DNA of 64,000 nt from Iris pallida (lineage: Eukaryota > Streptophyta > Magnoliopsida > Asparagales > Iridaceae). This document shows, in pieces, positions 24,430 through 34,489 of this stretch (position 1 is its first letter; every line of letters starts with the position of its first letter). A program made the translations under genes and the position numbers. The notes beneath the pieces were generated by a model. It did no database searches and was not told the DNA's origin. It worked only from the letters and a program-made list of their open reading frames with translations. Where the stretch lies: positions 43,769,466 through 43,833,465 of the forward strand of contig JANAVB010005597.1 of NCBI GenBank assembly GCA_029216955.1, read 5' to 3'.

Positions 24430-25530
24430 TTTAGGATAGAGATAGGGAAGTTAACCGGAGCTGCTATTTGGACTGCCATGGGCTGGCCCGCGCTGGTCTG
24501 CTGTGCGTATTACCCCCCCCCCCCCCCAGTGGGCCCACGTTACCAGGGAAATCATGGCTGACCGTCACGTGGGTGCAGACTAGTACGGGTCAGCTCCGCG
24601 GACGGTCGAAATGGACTTTCCGTAAGTTAACCGTGGTGATCAACAACTGAATCGGGACAAGACTTCCCTATAATCTTCAAATAGATAAACATGACTAAAT
24701 AGGACTCAAATTGTGATTAGCTGGCCCTGAAACAAATTGTCGCACATCAAACTGTGATCATAGGGTCCGTCGATTGATTTTAGAGAGGACAAGAATTAGA
24801 AGGAAGGATGCCTATTTTAAAGAAAAATGACACGATTATAATTATTTTGCTTACAACTAATCTACAACCGTCTAGAAACCATCTAGATGTCAGTTTTTTA
24901 TTGGATTTCCTCTCTTCATGTAGGATAGAGGAAAGAGGATATCCAATTAGTAATTATCACCTTGACGACTATAAGAGGATTGTAAGTCCAATGGTTATAA
25001 ACATAGCATTTTTGTATTTGATATCACTCATTGTGTGATGCCTCTAAACTAATGTGAGTCAAGAAATCCTGTCACAATAATTCAATAATTAGGAAAATCC
25101 AAAGCTTCAAACATTTTTTCTTTCTTTCGTGCAAGGAGTTGAATTTCCTCTTAAAGTGGTGTAGTGAGGAGAGATTGATTTCTCATATAAAAAAGTCGAT
25201 AATTTTTGTATCATCTTTTCTTTTGTCTAGGCTATTTGTAAGTTGTGACAACTTGGAGGCTGTTCATTTGTTGTATGAGCTTAAAGTACAATAAAAAAAT
25301 TAGGCTTATCTACCTGTCAACTAGCCACTTAAATTTTATAGCATGACTCTTTCATGCTCATAAAAACAATTGATGTCAGGTTGACATCCTGTTATAAAAT
25401 TTTGTCAAATATTGTATGAATTTTTTTATGCTCGATAACTTACTGCATTCAAATGAAAGAAGGCTTGGATAATGATGAATCATTTATAGGCCCTAATTAA
25501 GATTGTGCTAATCTTAATAAATTTTGGCTT
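24430..25530. other. No recognised gene; C16 homopolymer
   Basis: A C homopolymer lies at about 24510-24526, followed by a locally GC-rich stretch with a CACGTG core (near 24576). The rest is AT-rich. The short ORFs (for example 24468-24650 and 24808-25038) show no domain. Nothing here is supported as a gene. Confidence 0.5.
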
Positions 25531-25756
25531 TGTTTAATTAGATATTGACTAAGGAATTAGAGAGAGTTGCATTTTTTGGATTTTGGTTGCCTAACCACTT
25601 CAAGAGGTACAATATCGATTTATAATAGCTATTGACTTAACAAACTTTATGAGATATATATGATCATATGAGATCATAGTATGATAAGCATCGAGATAAC
25701 ACATCCAATCTATTAGTTTACACAATCAACTAAGTTAGTTAAAACAAACTGCAACA
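25531..25756 (-). repeat. copia 3' LTR (226 bp)
   Basis: Minus-strand start TGTTGCAGTTT at 25756 directly follows the polypurine tract; plus-strand left end TGTTTAATTAG at 25531. It aligns with 36553-37030 through ATTGACTA, CTAACCACTTCAAG (CTGAACCGCTTCAA), CTTAACAAACTTTAT and AACTAAGTTAGTTAAAAC. Confidence 0.75.
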
Positions 25757-26359
25757 CCTCCTATGAGTCTGAGCTACTCAAGGAATGATCCATATCGATC
25801 TTCAAGGAATTGATAGAGCTGGATGATAAGAACACGAGTTTGTAGGAATATACAACGGGAATGTGATCCCTCAAAATTTTGATTCGAAAAATCTAGAGTA
25901 AAAAACTACAAGCGAAGGAAAAAAAAAATCAAGTCAATGATGTTATATTTTCATGATTAAAATATCTCAAGGTATGACCATCCCAGTGTGCCTCATTAAA
26001 ATTTTCTTAGGAAACCAAAAACCTAATATAAAAAATGGTTGTAAGCAAAAAAGAGAGAGTATATTAATGTCACGTGAGTATATTTCATAATAATATTCTT
26101 GATTTTCCTATTTTGTCCCAAATAAACTTCAAGTATTGCAATCAGTCAATTTGTGCAAGCCAATTCCTCAATTCTAAAGACTGGATTTTGATAAGAATTT
26201 GTGAACAAGTCAACAAGATTGTCCTAAGATCGTATCTGTTTGATTTCAATCTTCTAATGCTCTGGGAGAAGAAGAACTTCGATGCAATATGATTGATGTT
26301 GTCTCCTTTGATGTTGCCTTTTTTTTTTTCATTAGACCATCATATAGCTAGTTCACAAG
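25757..26359 (-). pseudogene. copia polypurine tract and RNase H C-terminal scrap
   Basis: Next to the LTR the minus strand reads CTCAGACTCATAGGAGG, a copia-type polypurine tract. At about 26120-26310 the minus strand encodes, across frame changes, NHIASKFFF, then EIKQIRS and DNLVDLFTNS. This is the end of the copia RNase H, where relatives have KHIxxKFF and DNLADLFTK. Everything is broken by indels and stops. The CACTA insertion at 26360 cuts the element here. Confidence 0.65.
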
Positions 26360-26740
26360 CACTACCAAAATACGCTCATTTAGCGATGGCTTTTTAGCGA
26401 TGGAATTTTTTCGTCGGTATTAGCGACCGTTTCGTGGCCGCTCAGCGACGGATTACCGACTACTCGCCTTTGCCATTTTTATTTTAATTTTAGGTGGATG
26501 AAAGGTCGCACATCCGTCGCTAGACTGTCGGTGATATAGCGACGGATTTACCGTCGTCGCTACACAGTCGATTATTTGGCGAAAATTGTGTAGAGAATTG
26601 GCGGGACATATCTTCGACGACTTAGCGACGGATATTCAGTCGGCACTTATCAAAACAGGCGACTGCTGGGCGACTGGTTTTCACCAGCCGCTAGTCCGTC
26701 GCTATATATACGTACCCGACTTTAAATGAAACGGCGGGAG
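26360..26740. repeat. CACTA 2 left terminus and subterminal repeats
   Basis: After CACTACCAAAAT, motifs of the form AGCGACGG, AGCGATGG, CCGTCGCT and CGTCGCTA recur in both orientations (about ten between 26390 and 26705). This layout is the transposase-binding region of the class. Confidence 0.85.
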
Positions 26741-26765
26741 AAACTTTTTGCATTCCCCCCAAATT

Positions 26766-27650
26766 CACTCTCTCTCTCTCTCGTCGGTGTCGGCTTCGGT
26801 GATCGGCATCGGTGTCGTCGTCGGCGTCGGCGTCCTCTCCTCTCTCTCTCCCGAAGGTAACCCCCTCTCTCTCTCTCTCTCGATCTCTCTCTCTCTCTCT
26901 CGCGGTGTCGTATAGGGGCTGGGCGGCGCACTTGGGGCTGGGCCGTCCGGGGCTTGGCGGTTGGCTTGGGTCGGGGGCTGGGCGGTGGGCTTGGGGCGGC
27001 AGCGTCGGGGGCTGGACGGCGGGCTTGGGGCTGGGGCGTCGGGGGCTGGCTGGCTGGCTTGGGTCGGGGTCTGGGCGGTGGGCTTGGGGCGGGGGCGTCG
27101 GGGTCTGGGAGGCGGGCTTGGGGTTGGGGCGTCGGGGGCTGGGCGGGGGAGTCGGGGTCTGGGAGGCGGGCATGGTTGGGCCGTCGGGGGCTCGGCGGCT
27201 GGCTTGGGTCGGGGTCTGGGCGGTGGGCTTGGGGCGGGGGCGTCGGGGTCTGGAAGGCGGGCTTGGGGTTGGGGCGTCGGGGGCTGGGCGGCTTGCTTGG
27301 GTCGGGGTCTGGGCAGTGGGCTTGGGGCGGGGGCGTCGGGGTCTGGGAGGCGGGCTTGGGGTTGGGGAGTCGGGGGCTGGGCGGCTGGCTTGGGTCGGGG
27401 GCTGGGCGGTGGGCTTGGGGCGGCGGCTTCGGGGGCTGGGCGGCTGGCTTGGGACGGGGGCGTCGGGGGCTGGGCGGCTGGCTTGGGTCGGGGGCTGGGC
27501 GGTGGGCTTTGGACGACGGCGTCGGGGGCTGGGCGGCTGGCTTGGGGCGTGTGCGTCGGGGCTATTTGCAACCGACGTACACCCATAAGCACTCTTCATA
27601 TATATATATGCAACCGAACTACTGGGCGGCGGGCTTTGGTCGGGGGCGGC
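26766..27650. repeat. CT microsatellite and G-rich degenerate tandem array
   Basis: A CT/TC microsatellite (about 26766-26902) is followed by an array (26912-27560) of short degenerate units built from GGCTTGGG, GTCGGGG and CTGGGCGG, with some longer-range periodicity. The plus strand is extremely G-rich with repeated GGG runs. ORFs of about 240-300 codons on both strands (Pro/Arg-rich on minus, Gly/Trp-rich on plus) are by-products of the repeat and are not annotated as genes. Confidence 0.85.
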
Positions 27651-27960
27651 AGGTGGCTTTGCTTCTCAAATTCATCTGAGTTTATATATTGGCTAAATAA
27701 TGTGTTATCCATATTGGGTGTTCCATTAGTTTGGTGGTGTTTGGATTAGTAAATGTGAATATATATATGAGATTTGGATTCATGGTGTATATGTTCACTG
27801 TCTCAAGGACAGTACGAGTTCTATCAGTTGTGTGCTTCTGTATAGATGTATATATCTATATATCTAGCTGTGATATACATATGTGTATGTGACAATCTCA
27901 GTTAGCGACGGACTAGTTACCGGTTAGCGACGGATATTTTCAGCTCCATTAATTGCATTA

Positions 27961-28300
27961 ATCTACGGTACGACATGGTGATCATGACATAGTCCCTGCA
28001 GCCATTCGACTGGCGAGGCAGAAACTATGTTGCCGTAGATAAAGTTGCCTGTCCTCCGACCCTCATCCCTCGGCAATGATGATACGACAACCTATCACTA
28101 TATCTTATATATATAGTAGTAGATGATGTCTTAGTATTACATTAGTGAGTTCATCTTGATTCTGTTACGTACGTCGTTCATATACTAGATACGATAAGGT
28201 TAACATATACTACACGATATGTATACAGAATATAGATGATTCACACTAATGTATGCTAGAATGAATCTTGGGTTATATTCTGAGCCATCCGTTCTCACAC
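27961..28300 (+). repeat. ~330-bp module, copy A
   Basis: Starts ATCTACGGTACGACATGG, contains CATTCGACTGGCGAGGCAG and CCTCATCCCTCGGCAATG, and ends GAGCCATCCGTTCTCACAC. It is preceded at about 27899-27950 by AGTTAGCGACGGACTAG, like copy D. It has small insertions relative to copies B-D. Confidence 0.9.
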
Positions 28301-28442
28301 TTAAAACACATAGAAATTAGTAGTGTGAGAGCGCCGGAGAGAGTGAGAGCGCCGGAGGGGGGGAGGAGAGAGAGAAAGAGAGTAAAATGGTACGACATGG
28401 TGAAGTAGTACTGTATTTTGGCTCCAGTTCCAGCTCTATTTG

Positions 28443-28773
28443 ATCTACGGTACGACATGGTGATCAGGACATAGTACCTGCAGCCATTCGACTTGCGAGG
28501 CAGAAACTATGTAGCCGTAGATAAAGTTGACTGTCTTCCGACCCTCATCCCTCGGCAATGATGATACGAAAACCTATCACTATATCTTATATAGTAGTAG
28601 ATGATGTCTTAGTATTATATTATGTGAGTTCATCTTGATTCTGTTACATTCTTCAGATACTAGATACGATAAGAACATATACTGCACCATATGTACAGAA
28701 CATAGATAATTCACACTAATATATGCTTGAATGAATCTTGGGTTGTCTTCTGAGCCATCCGTTCTCACACTTG
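28443..28773 (+). repeat. ~330-bp module, copy B
   Basis: Nearly identical to copy A over its full length. The 140 bases between A and B contain GAGAGCGCCGGAG repeats and a second GGTACGACATGGTGA, a partial restart of the module. Confidence 0.9.
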
Positions 28774-28896
28774 GCAAAAAAATCGAATTTTTTATACTTT
28801 ATCGGCTTTCAAAAATGTACTCAAATTATATGATGGTTCCTTTAGTTAGCTTGCTTATGTTACAATTATATTATTTGTGACTATCGATCTTACCAG

Positions 28897-29169
28897 ATGG
28901 CACCCATGACCCGAGGAGCGGCACGTCGTTTGAGGAAAATAGTGAATGCTGAGGTGGCTCCTCCTACAGTTAAGGAGGAAGTGGCACCGGTTGCTAGTGA
29001 GACCGGGAGTTCTATTCATCCAGCACCGGTAGCTAGTGAGACCGAGAGGACTGTTCATGCAGTCCTTGCAAGGGACGACAGCTCTCCTCGTGCCAAAAAT
29101 CTCGCTTTTTTGAGGTGGTTGCGTGAACGTATCACTGAGCGTTTGCGTGAGCAGCGTGGTTCTCATTAG
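28897..29169 (+). CDS. Small charged protein (90 aa) inside CACTA 2, unknown
   Basis: ATG at 28897 follows a splice-acceptor-like TTACCAG. The protein begins MAPMTRGAARRLRKI (basic), has a Val/Glu-rich middle with APVASET repeated twice, and ends in a basic stretch FLRWLRERITERLREQ. A second ORF at 33681 has the same plan (MAPRTRRG start, VKEE-type middle, WLIEWYMSQR near the end), so the two look like diverged copies of one gene part. No known domain recognised. It could be the last exon of a longer transcript or simply captured sequence. Confidence 0.4.
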   Translation: MAPMTRGAARRLRKIVNAEVAPPTVKEEVAPVASETGSSIHPAPVASETERTVHAVLARDDSSPRAKNLAFLRWLRERITERLREQRGSH

Positions 29170-29319
29170 CTATTAGTACTTATTTGTATTGGACTATTTG
29201 TATTGGGTTGTTTTTGTATTAGACTATTTGTATTGGACTACATATTGAGTTGTTTTTGTATTAGACTATTTGTACTGTCCTCCGACCCTCATCCCTCGGC
29301 AATGATGATACGACAACCA
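29163..29319 (+). repeat. TTTGTATTGGACTA tandem words and module fragment
   Basis: Words ACTATTTGTATTGG and GTTGTTTTTGTATTAG repeat two to three times (29175-29275). A 43-base piece of the ~330-bp module (CCGACCCTCATCCCTCGG...) follows and leads into inverted repeat 1. Confidence 0.7.
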
Positions 29320-29321
29320 AC

Positions 29322-29958
29322 AAGAGAGAATACTCTGAGAGATCCATCTGAGTATGACGTATACTCTGAGAGATCACATTTACAAGAATGATATCAGTAG
29401 TGGGATTGAGTGCTGGAGGAGATATTATCAGAGTATACGTCCTACTCAGATGGGTCTCTCACCGTTATTAATTTTTTCTGACGGCATGGTGGATGTGCTC
29501 CCTCAACAGATTCTTGCTTCGAGCCAAAACTTTGCCCCGGAGCTCAAGTGGACATCCTTGGTGTAGAGCTCGAGTGAGAGGTTCCTGACAGCATGGTGGT
29601 CTCCTTTGTCAAAGTATCCGTGCTCATCCCATTTTGGTTGTGGGACGAGCACAGATACTTTGACAAAGGAGACCACCATGCTGTCAGGAACCTCTCACTC
29701 GAGCTCTACACCAAGGATGTCCACTTGAGCTCCGGGACAAAGTTTTGGCTCGGAGCAAGAATCTGTTGACGGAGCACATCCACCATGCTGTCAGAAAAAA
29801 TAGTAACGGTGAGAGACCCATCTGAGTAGGACGTATACTCTGATAATATCCCCTCCATCACTCAATCCCACTACTGATATCATTCTTATAAAGGTGATCT
29901 CTCAGAGTATACGTCCTACTCAGATGGATCTCTCAGAGTATCCTCTCCGGTTGGTTGT
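29322..29958. repeat. Inverted repeat 1 (arms ~310 bp, loop ~10 bp)
   Basis: 29322-29630 is the near-exact reverse complement of 29641-29958. The centre is CATCCC-ATTTTGGTTG-TGGGACG. Shared blocks include CAGCATGGTGGTCTCC, TGACAAAGGAGACC, GAGCTCGAGTGAGAGG and CTCAGATGG. The right arm, read forward, is open for about 40 codons (YFDKGDHHAVRNLSLELY), suggesting a captured coding fragment whose source I cannot name. Confidence 0.92.
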
Positions 29959-30020
29959 GTTCTGAGCCATCCGTCCGAGGGATTTGATTCTGTTTTTTAG
30001 CTCCAGCTCCATTTGCATTA

Positions 30021-30351
30021 ATCTACGGTACGACATGGTGATCAGGACATAGTCCATGCAGCCATTCGACTGGCGAGGCAGAAACTATGTAGCCGTAGAT
30101 AAAGTTGACTGTCTTCCGACCCTCATCCCTCGACAATAATGATACGACAACCTATCACTATATCTTATATAGTAGTAGATGATGTCTTAGTATTACATTA
30201 TGTGAGTTCATCTTGATTCTGTTACGTTCTTAAGATACTAGATGCGATAAGAACATATACTACACCATATGTACAGAACATAGATGATTCACACTAATGT
30301 ATGCTAGAATGAATCTTGGCTTGTGTTCTGAGCCATCCGTTCTCACACTTG
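30021..30351 (+). repeat. ~330-bp module, copy C
   Basis: Full copy, directly after inverted repeat 1. It is followed (30352-30600) by a segment with GGTTTGGTCTATATGATTCTTGG that returns at 34225-34500. Confidence 0.9.
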
Positions 30352-30640
30352 AAGATAAATCGAATTATAACGACGGATATTAGGTTACTCTTCAGGATAA
30401 TTGATGTCTATTTTATATTAATTTGGTTTGGTCTATATGATTCTTGGATAATTGGCGTGCATTAAATTCGTATGTGCATATTTGGTCTATGTGATTCTTG
30501 AATAATTGGTGTGCATTATATATTGGTTTGGTTTATGCATATTTTTGTGAACAGAAAAAGTGCTACAATTTTTTTTTCAAAAAAATTCTCAGTTACTGAC
30601 GGACTAGTGACCGGTTAGCGACGGATATTTTCAGCTCCAT
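30352..30640 (+). repeat. Direct repeat shared with 34205-34530
   Basis: Sequence from ATTATAACGACGGATATTAGG through GATTCTTGGATAATTGG to TCTCAGTTACTGACGG is repeated near the right end of the element (34210-34510). Both copies end in the subterminal-type motif GCGACGG, so internal duplication has copied parts of the element end. Confidence 0.8.
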
Positions 30641-30648
30641 TTGCATTA

Positions 30649-30970
30649 ATCTACGGTACGACATGGTGATTAGGACATAGTCCCTGCAGCCATTCGACTG
30701 GCGAGGCAGAAACTATGTAGCCGTAGATAAAGTTGCCTGTCTTCCGACCCTCATCCCTCGGCAATGATGATACGACAACCAATCACTATATCTTATATAG
30801 TAGTAGATGATGTCTTAGTATTACATTAGTGAGTTCATCTTGATTCTGTTACGTTCTTCAGATACTAGATACGATAAGAACATATACTACACCATATGTA
30901 CAGAACATAGATGATTCACACTAATGTATGCTAGAATGAATCTTGGCTTGTGTTCTGAGCCATCCGTTCT
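30649..30970 (+). repeat. ~330-bp module, copy D
   Basis: Full copy; its last ~140 bases also form the outer part of the left arm of inverted repeat 2, because a reversed module fragment follows at 31390-31517. Confidence 0.9.
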
Positions 30971-31517
30971 GATCAAGCATCTTCCTTCTCCTCTCCTCCA
31001 CCATGGCTCTGAACCAATCTGCTCCTCCCTACTTTCCTTCTTTTATTTGACTCTCTCAGCCACATATGACATCCAGCTCAAGTGTAGAGTCGGGGGAGAA
31101 GAAGTGGACAGGAAGAGGAGGAGGAAGCAGCACAGCCGGCGGCATGACCCGGAGGAAGTACATAGGTTTTCTTCAACAGCCGTAGGAGAACTATGAAGAA
31201 AACCTATGTAGTTCCTCCGGGTCATACCGCCGGCAGTGCTGCTTCCCCCTCCTCTTCCTGTCCACTTCTTCTCCCCCGACTCTACACTTGAGCTGGATGT
31301 CATATGTGGCTGAAAGAGTCAAATAAAAATAAGGAAAGTAGGGAGGAGCAGATTGGTTCAGAGCCATGGTGGAGGAGAGGAGAAGGAAGATGCTTGATCA
31401 GAACTGATGGCTCAGAACACAAGCCAAGATTCATTCTAGCATACATTAGGGTGAATCATCTATGTTCTATCGTATATAGTATCTGAAGGACGTAACAGAA
31501 TCAAGATGAACTCACTA
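30829..31517. repeat. Inverted repeat 2 (arms ~330 bp, loop ~20 bp)
   Basis: 30829-31174 pairs with 31195-31517 in reverse complement. The core includes GATCAAGCATCTTCC, CACCATGGCTCTGAACC, TGACATCCAGCTCAAG and CCGGCGG; the outer part is module copy D against a reversed module piece. The core looks like a 5' coding or UTR fragment (CTCCTCTCCTCCACCATGG), source unknown. Confidence 0.9.
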
Positions 31518-31660
31518 ATGTATGCTAGAATGAATCTTGGATTGTGTTCTGAGCCATTCGTTCCGATACTTGACAATTAAGTCATTCGACTGGTGAGGTA
31601 GAAACTATAAGGCTACTTGCATGTTCTTCCAACTATAAATTACAAGATTACTACATTAGG
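31511..31660 (+). repeat. Partial ~330-bp module pieces
   Basis: A forward tail of the module (ACTCACTAATGTATGCTAG to GAGCCATTCGTTCC) is joined to its CATTCGACTGGTGAGG part in changed order. This shows rearrangement between modules. Confidence 0.7.
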
Positions 31661-31740
31661 TTACATAAATCACTAACCTCATCGCGGCCAATGTTTACAG
31701 TCTTGGTCTCAAATGTCTTCGATTCTATGATCCCATGCTT

Positions 31741-32181
31741 TCAGAAAATAGACAACGCAGACTCCATGGAATAGAATGGCCTTACATACAAATCGTATGT
31801 GATTATGTATCTTTTCCCTTCTTTCACAAACACGCCATCCTTGTTGCCTCCATCTGCAACCCCCTCCCACGCAATATCCTCATCCATTGCCTTACCACAG
31901 GGACATCGAGCGCCAATAACCGAACTATACAGACGGTGAGTCTTGGTGTAGCACTCAAATGTGGGGCACCCGTAAATTCGTCGAGGTTTTAAATCATCGA
32001 CATTGAGTTTTAAACCCTCACGTAGCCTTTCTGCTTCACTTCTAGGCTCGAGCAGCATCTTCTTGTAAGCTTCGGTCTCCAGATACTTAGTGTCAAGATT
32101 CTGAACGCTTTCGTAGAGCATGTTAACGCATCCTAGCGTCAATTTCCTGCCGAGAAAATTGACGCTAGGATGCGTTGACAT
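31741..32181 (-). pseudogene. DUF674-family gene fragment captured in the left arm
   Basis: The 146-codon frame reads NFLGRKLTLGC, NMLYESVQNLD, then GARCPCGKAMDED and FVKEGKRYIITYDLYVRP near the end. These match the plan of plant DUF674 proteins: LGC/NLYESVxxL, a Cys pair before a variable loop, and FVKGxxxYxxxDDLxVxP. It covers one repeat of that family and lacks the N-terminal part and further repeats. DUF674 proteins have no established function. The frame crosses the hairpin centre, so its first codons come from the right arm; it is a captured piece, not a working gene. Confidence 0.75.
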
Positions 32182-32445
32182 GCTCTACGAAAGCATCCAG
32201 AATCTTGACACTGAGTATCTGGAGATCGAAACTTGCAAGAAGATGCTGCTCGACCCTAGAAGTGAAGCAGAAAGGCTACGTGAGGGTTTAAAACTCAATG
32301 TCGATGATTTAAAACCTTGACGAATTTACGGATGCCCCACATTTGAGTGCTACACCAAGACTCACCGTGATGAGGTTAGTAATTTATTTAACCTAAGATA
32401 TGGGATCATAGAATCGAAGACAGTTGAGACCAAGACTGTAAACAT
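32158..32445 (+). pseudogene. Second, inverted copy of the DUF674 fragment (deleted)
   Basis: The plus strand encodes LGCVDMLYESIQNLD and RSEAERLREGLKLNV, about 90% alike to the left-arm copy, then stops after VDDLKP (TGA near 32318). Sequence for the Cys-rich and C-terminal parts is missing. Read-through transcription of both arms would give self-complementary RNA. Confidence 0.75.
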
Positions 32446-32600
32446 TATGTGAGTTCATCTTGATTAACATCCTTCAGATACTAGATACGATAAGAACATA
32501 TACTACACTATGTACAGAATGTAGACGATTCACACTAATGTATGCTAGAATGAATTTTGGGTTGTGTTCTGAGCCATTCGTTCCCATACTTGGCAATTAA
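32440..32600 (+). repeat. Partial ~330-bp module (3' half)
   Basis: From ATTATGTGAGTTCATC to GAGCCATTCGTTCCC the sequence follows the last ~160 bases of the module with small deletions. Confidence 0.8.
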
Positions 32601-32692
32601 GCATGTAAAATAGAACTGATTATGTTTAGTTTGTCTTACGATACAGATTTTCACATCCAAATTGAAATGGATCGTTACTTCGTTGTTCGTAC

Positions 32693-33440
32693 ATAGATGT
32701 ACTAGCGGATCAACCTCCTGGACCGTAGGTACTTATAAGTATTGACCGTATCGGATTAGTATCGATCTATCGTTTTGGTGTGGACCGTATCGGTTGGTAT
32801 TGGTCTTAGCGAATTGGTATCGTCCTATCCGATATGTATCGGCCGTATAGCTAGGATTCATATTGGCCTTATCGATTTGGTATCGGTCATATCCGATAGG
32901 TATCGGCCATGTTGGATTATTATATACCATTTCGGATTAGTATCGTGGAAGGTTTAGTAACAACTGTACTTGGATTTCTCTCTTCTAGAGCTAGATTACC
33001 ATTGCAAGAGAGTCACGAGAGCGTAGATGGCCAGTTACAGAACATACATACTTCCTTTTCAATCTCGCTTTTCCTGATGGAAAAGGATGTATGTATTTTA
33101 CTGTAACTGGCCAATCACGATCTGGGGATTCTCTTGCAATGGTATTCTAGTTCGAGAAGAGAGAAATCCAAGTACAGTTGTTACTAAACCTTCCACGATA
33201 CTAATCCGAAATAGTCTATACTAATCCAACACGGCCGATACCTATCGGATATGACCGATACCAAATCGATAAGACCAATATAAATCCTAGCTATTCGGCC
33301 GATACATGTACATATCGGATATAGGACGATACCAATTTGTTAAGGTCAATACCAATATGATACGTCCTATACCAAACCGATAGACCGATACTAATCTGAT
33401 ACACTAGATACTAAGTACATCTGTCCTATACCAGCGGATC
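32693..33440. repeat. Inverted repeat 4, rich in GGTATCGG words (arms ~365 bp)
   Basis: 32693-33062 is the diverged reverse complement of 33080-33440 around a short loop (TTTTCCTGATGG). The stem contains about eight evenly spaced words of the type GGTATCGG or GATTAGTATCG per arm. Near the loop are CAAGAGAGTCACGAG and TGTAACTGGCCA blocks. Confidence 0.88.
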
Positions 33441-33656
33441 CACAAATTACTGCACGATAGGCCCAACGACTCCAGTTACATCCGGCTATTGGTGAGTACA
33501 TGATTACATAGTAATTCTGTTAGTCTTGTGATACAGATTTTTACTCTCTCATGCTACCAACGTCACAACTTTTCCAGTGCTGCTCCCTCTAATGATGATG
33601 AACGCAAAAAACCAACGTCACAACTTTTATAACTTGAGTAAATTTCTTTACCCTAT

Positions 33657-34022
33657 ATGAAAATTTCTGTTGTCAGAAAGATGGCTCCTAGGACTCGTCG
33701 AGGTGGTGCTGCTAGTCGAGGAAGGGGTCGAGGCAAGAAATCCTTGGAGGTCGACACGGAGGAAGTCTCCGTCGTCAAACAAGAGCCGGTGACTGTTAAG
33801 GAGAAGGTGTTACCAAAGGTCGAGGTCAAGGAAGAACCGATGACCATCAGGGAAGAGATTGCTCCCAAGCTTGAAGCTAAGGAGGAGACACTGTCAGAGA
33901 GTAGTAGCATCGGGACCGACCCTCCTGTCCCTACAGAAGACCTCAATCAGATTGAGCCTTCGTATGCAAAGTGGCTGATAGAATGGTACATGTCTCAACG
34001 CAACTATCATCCCTGGCTGTGA
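33657..34022 (+). CDS. Small charged protein (ATG 33681, ~113 aa) inside CACTA 2, unknown
   Basis: The frame is open from 33657, but the start by analogy with the ORF at 28897 is ATG 33681, shortly after the acceptor-like TTGTCAG. It begins MAPRTRRGGAASRGRGRGKK (Arg/Gly-rich), then four related acidic-basic repeats (VKQEPVTVKEK, VKEEPMTIREE, LEAKEE), and ends IEPSYAKWLIEWYMSQRN. It resembles the 90-aa ORF in start, VKEE repeats and the W-containing tail. Unknown function; candidate element-encoded or captured exon. Confidence 0.4.
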   Translation: MKISVVRKMAPRTRRGGAASRGRGRGKKSLEVDTEEVSVVKQEPVTVKEKVLPKVEVKEEPMTIREEIAPKLEAKEETLSESSSIGTDPPVPTEDLNQIEPSYAKWLIEWYMSQRNYHPWL

Positions 34023-34489
34023 GAATTCATCGTCTGACTTGTGGTCTTTGTTGAGGCCAAAGTCGATTTTCCTATGTGTTTTGGAATATTTGTAAAAAAT
34101 TTGGAATATTTGTGCTATGATCGGTCGCCAGGATTGGATATTAGGTTACTGTAACTGGCCAACTCTTTCCTATGTGTTTTGGAATATTTGTGAAAAAATT
34201 GGAATATTTGTGCAATGATCGGATTATAACGATGGATATTAGGTTACTCTTCCGGATAATTCATGTCTATTTTATATTAATTTGGTTTGGTCTATATGAT
34301 TCTTGGATAATTGGTGTGCATTAAATTCGTATGTGCATATTTGATATATGTGATTCTTGGATAATTGGTGTGCATAATATATTTGGTCTATGTGATTGTT
34401 GGATAATTGGTGTGCATTATATATTGGTTTGGTTTATGCAAATTTTTGCGAACAGGGAAAGCGCTGTAATTTTTTTTTTCAAAATATTC

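Larger units (their letters stand above)
31648..32445. repeat. Inverted repeat 3, captured DUF674 fragment
   Basis: The left arm (about 31648-32150) and right arm (about 32158-32445) are inverted copies around CTAGCGTCAATTTTC-type sequence. The right arm lacks about 190 bases present in the left arm (31741-31925). One piece containing GATGAGGTTAGT is moved in the right arm. Both arms carry the same coding fragment, facing opposite ways. Confidence 0.9.

Noticed and set aside
24508..24526. Long C homopolymer as a functional tract
   Set aside because: Could equally be a sequencing or assembly artefact; nothing around it supports a function.
26691..27599. 302-aa Pro-rich ORF on the minus strand and Gly/Trp-rich ORFs on the plus strand
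   Set aside because: All six frames are open because the array is a G-rich tandem repeat; no domain and no conserved frame.
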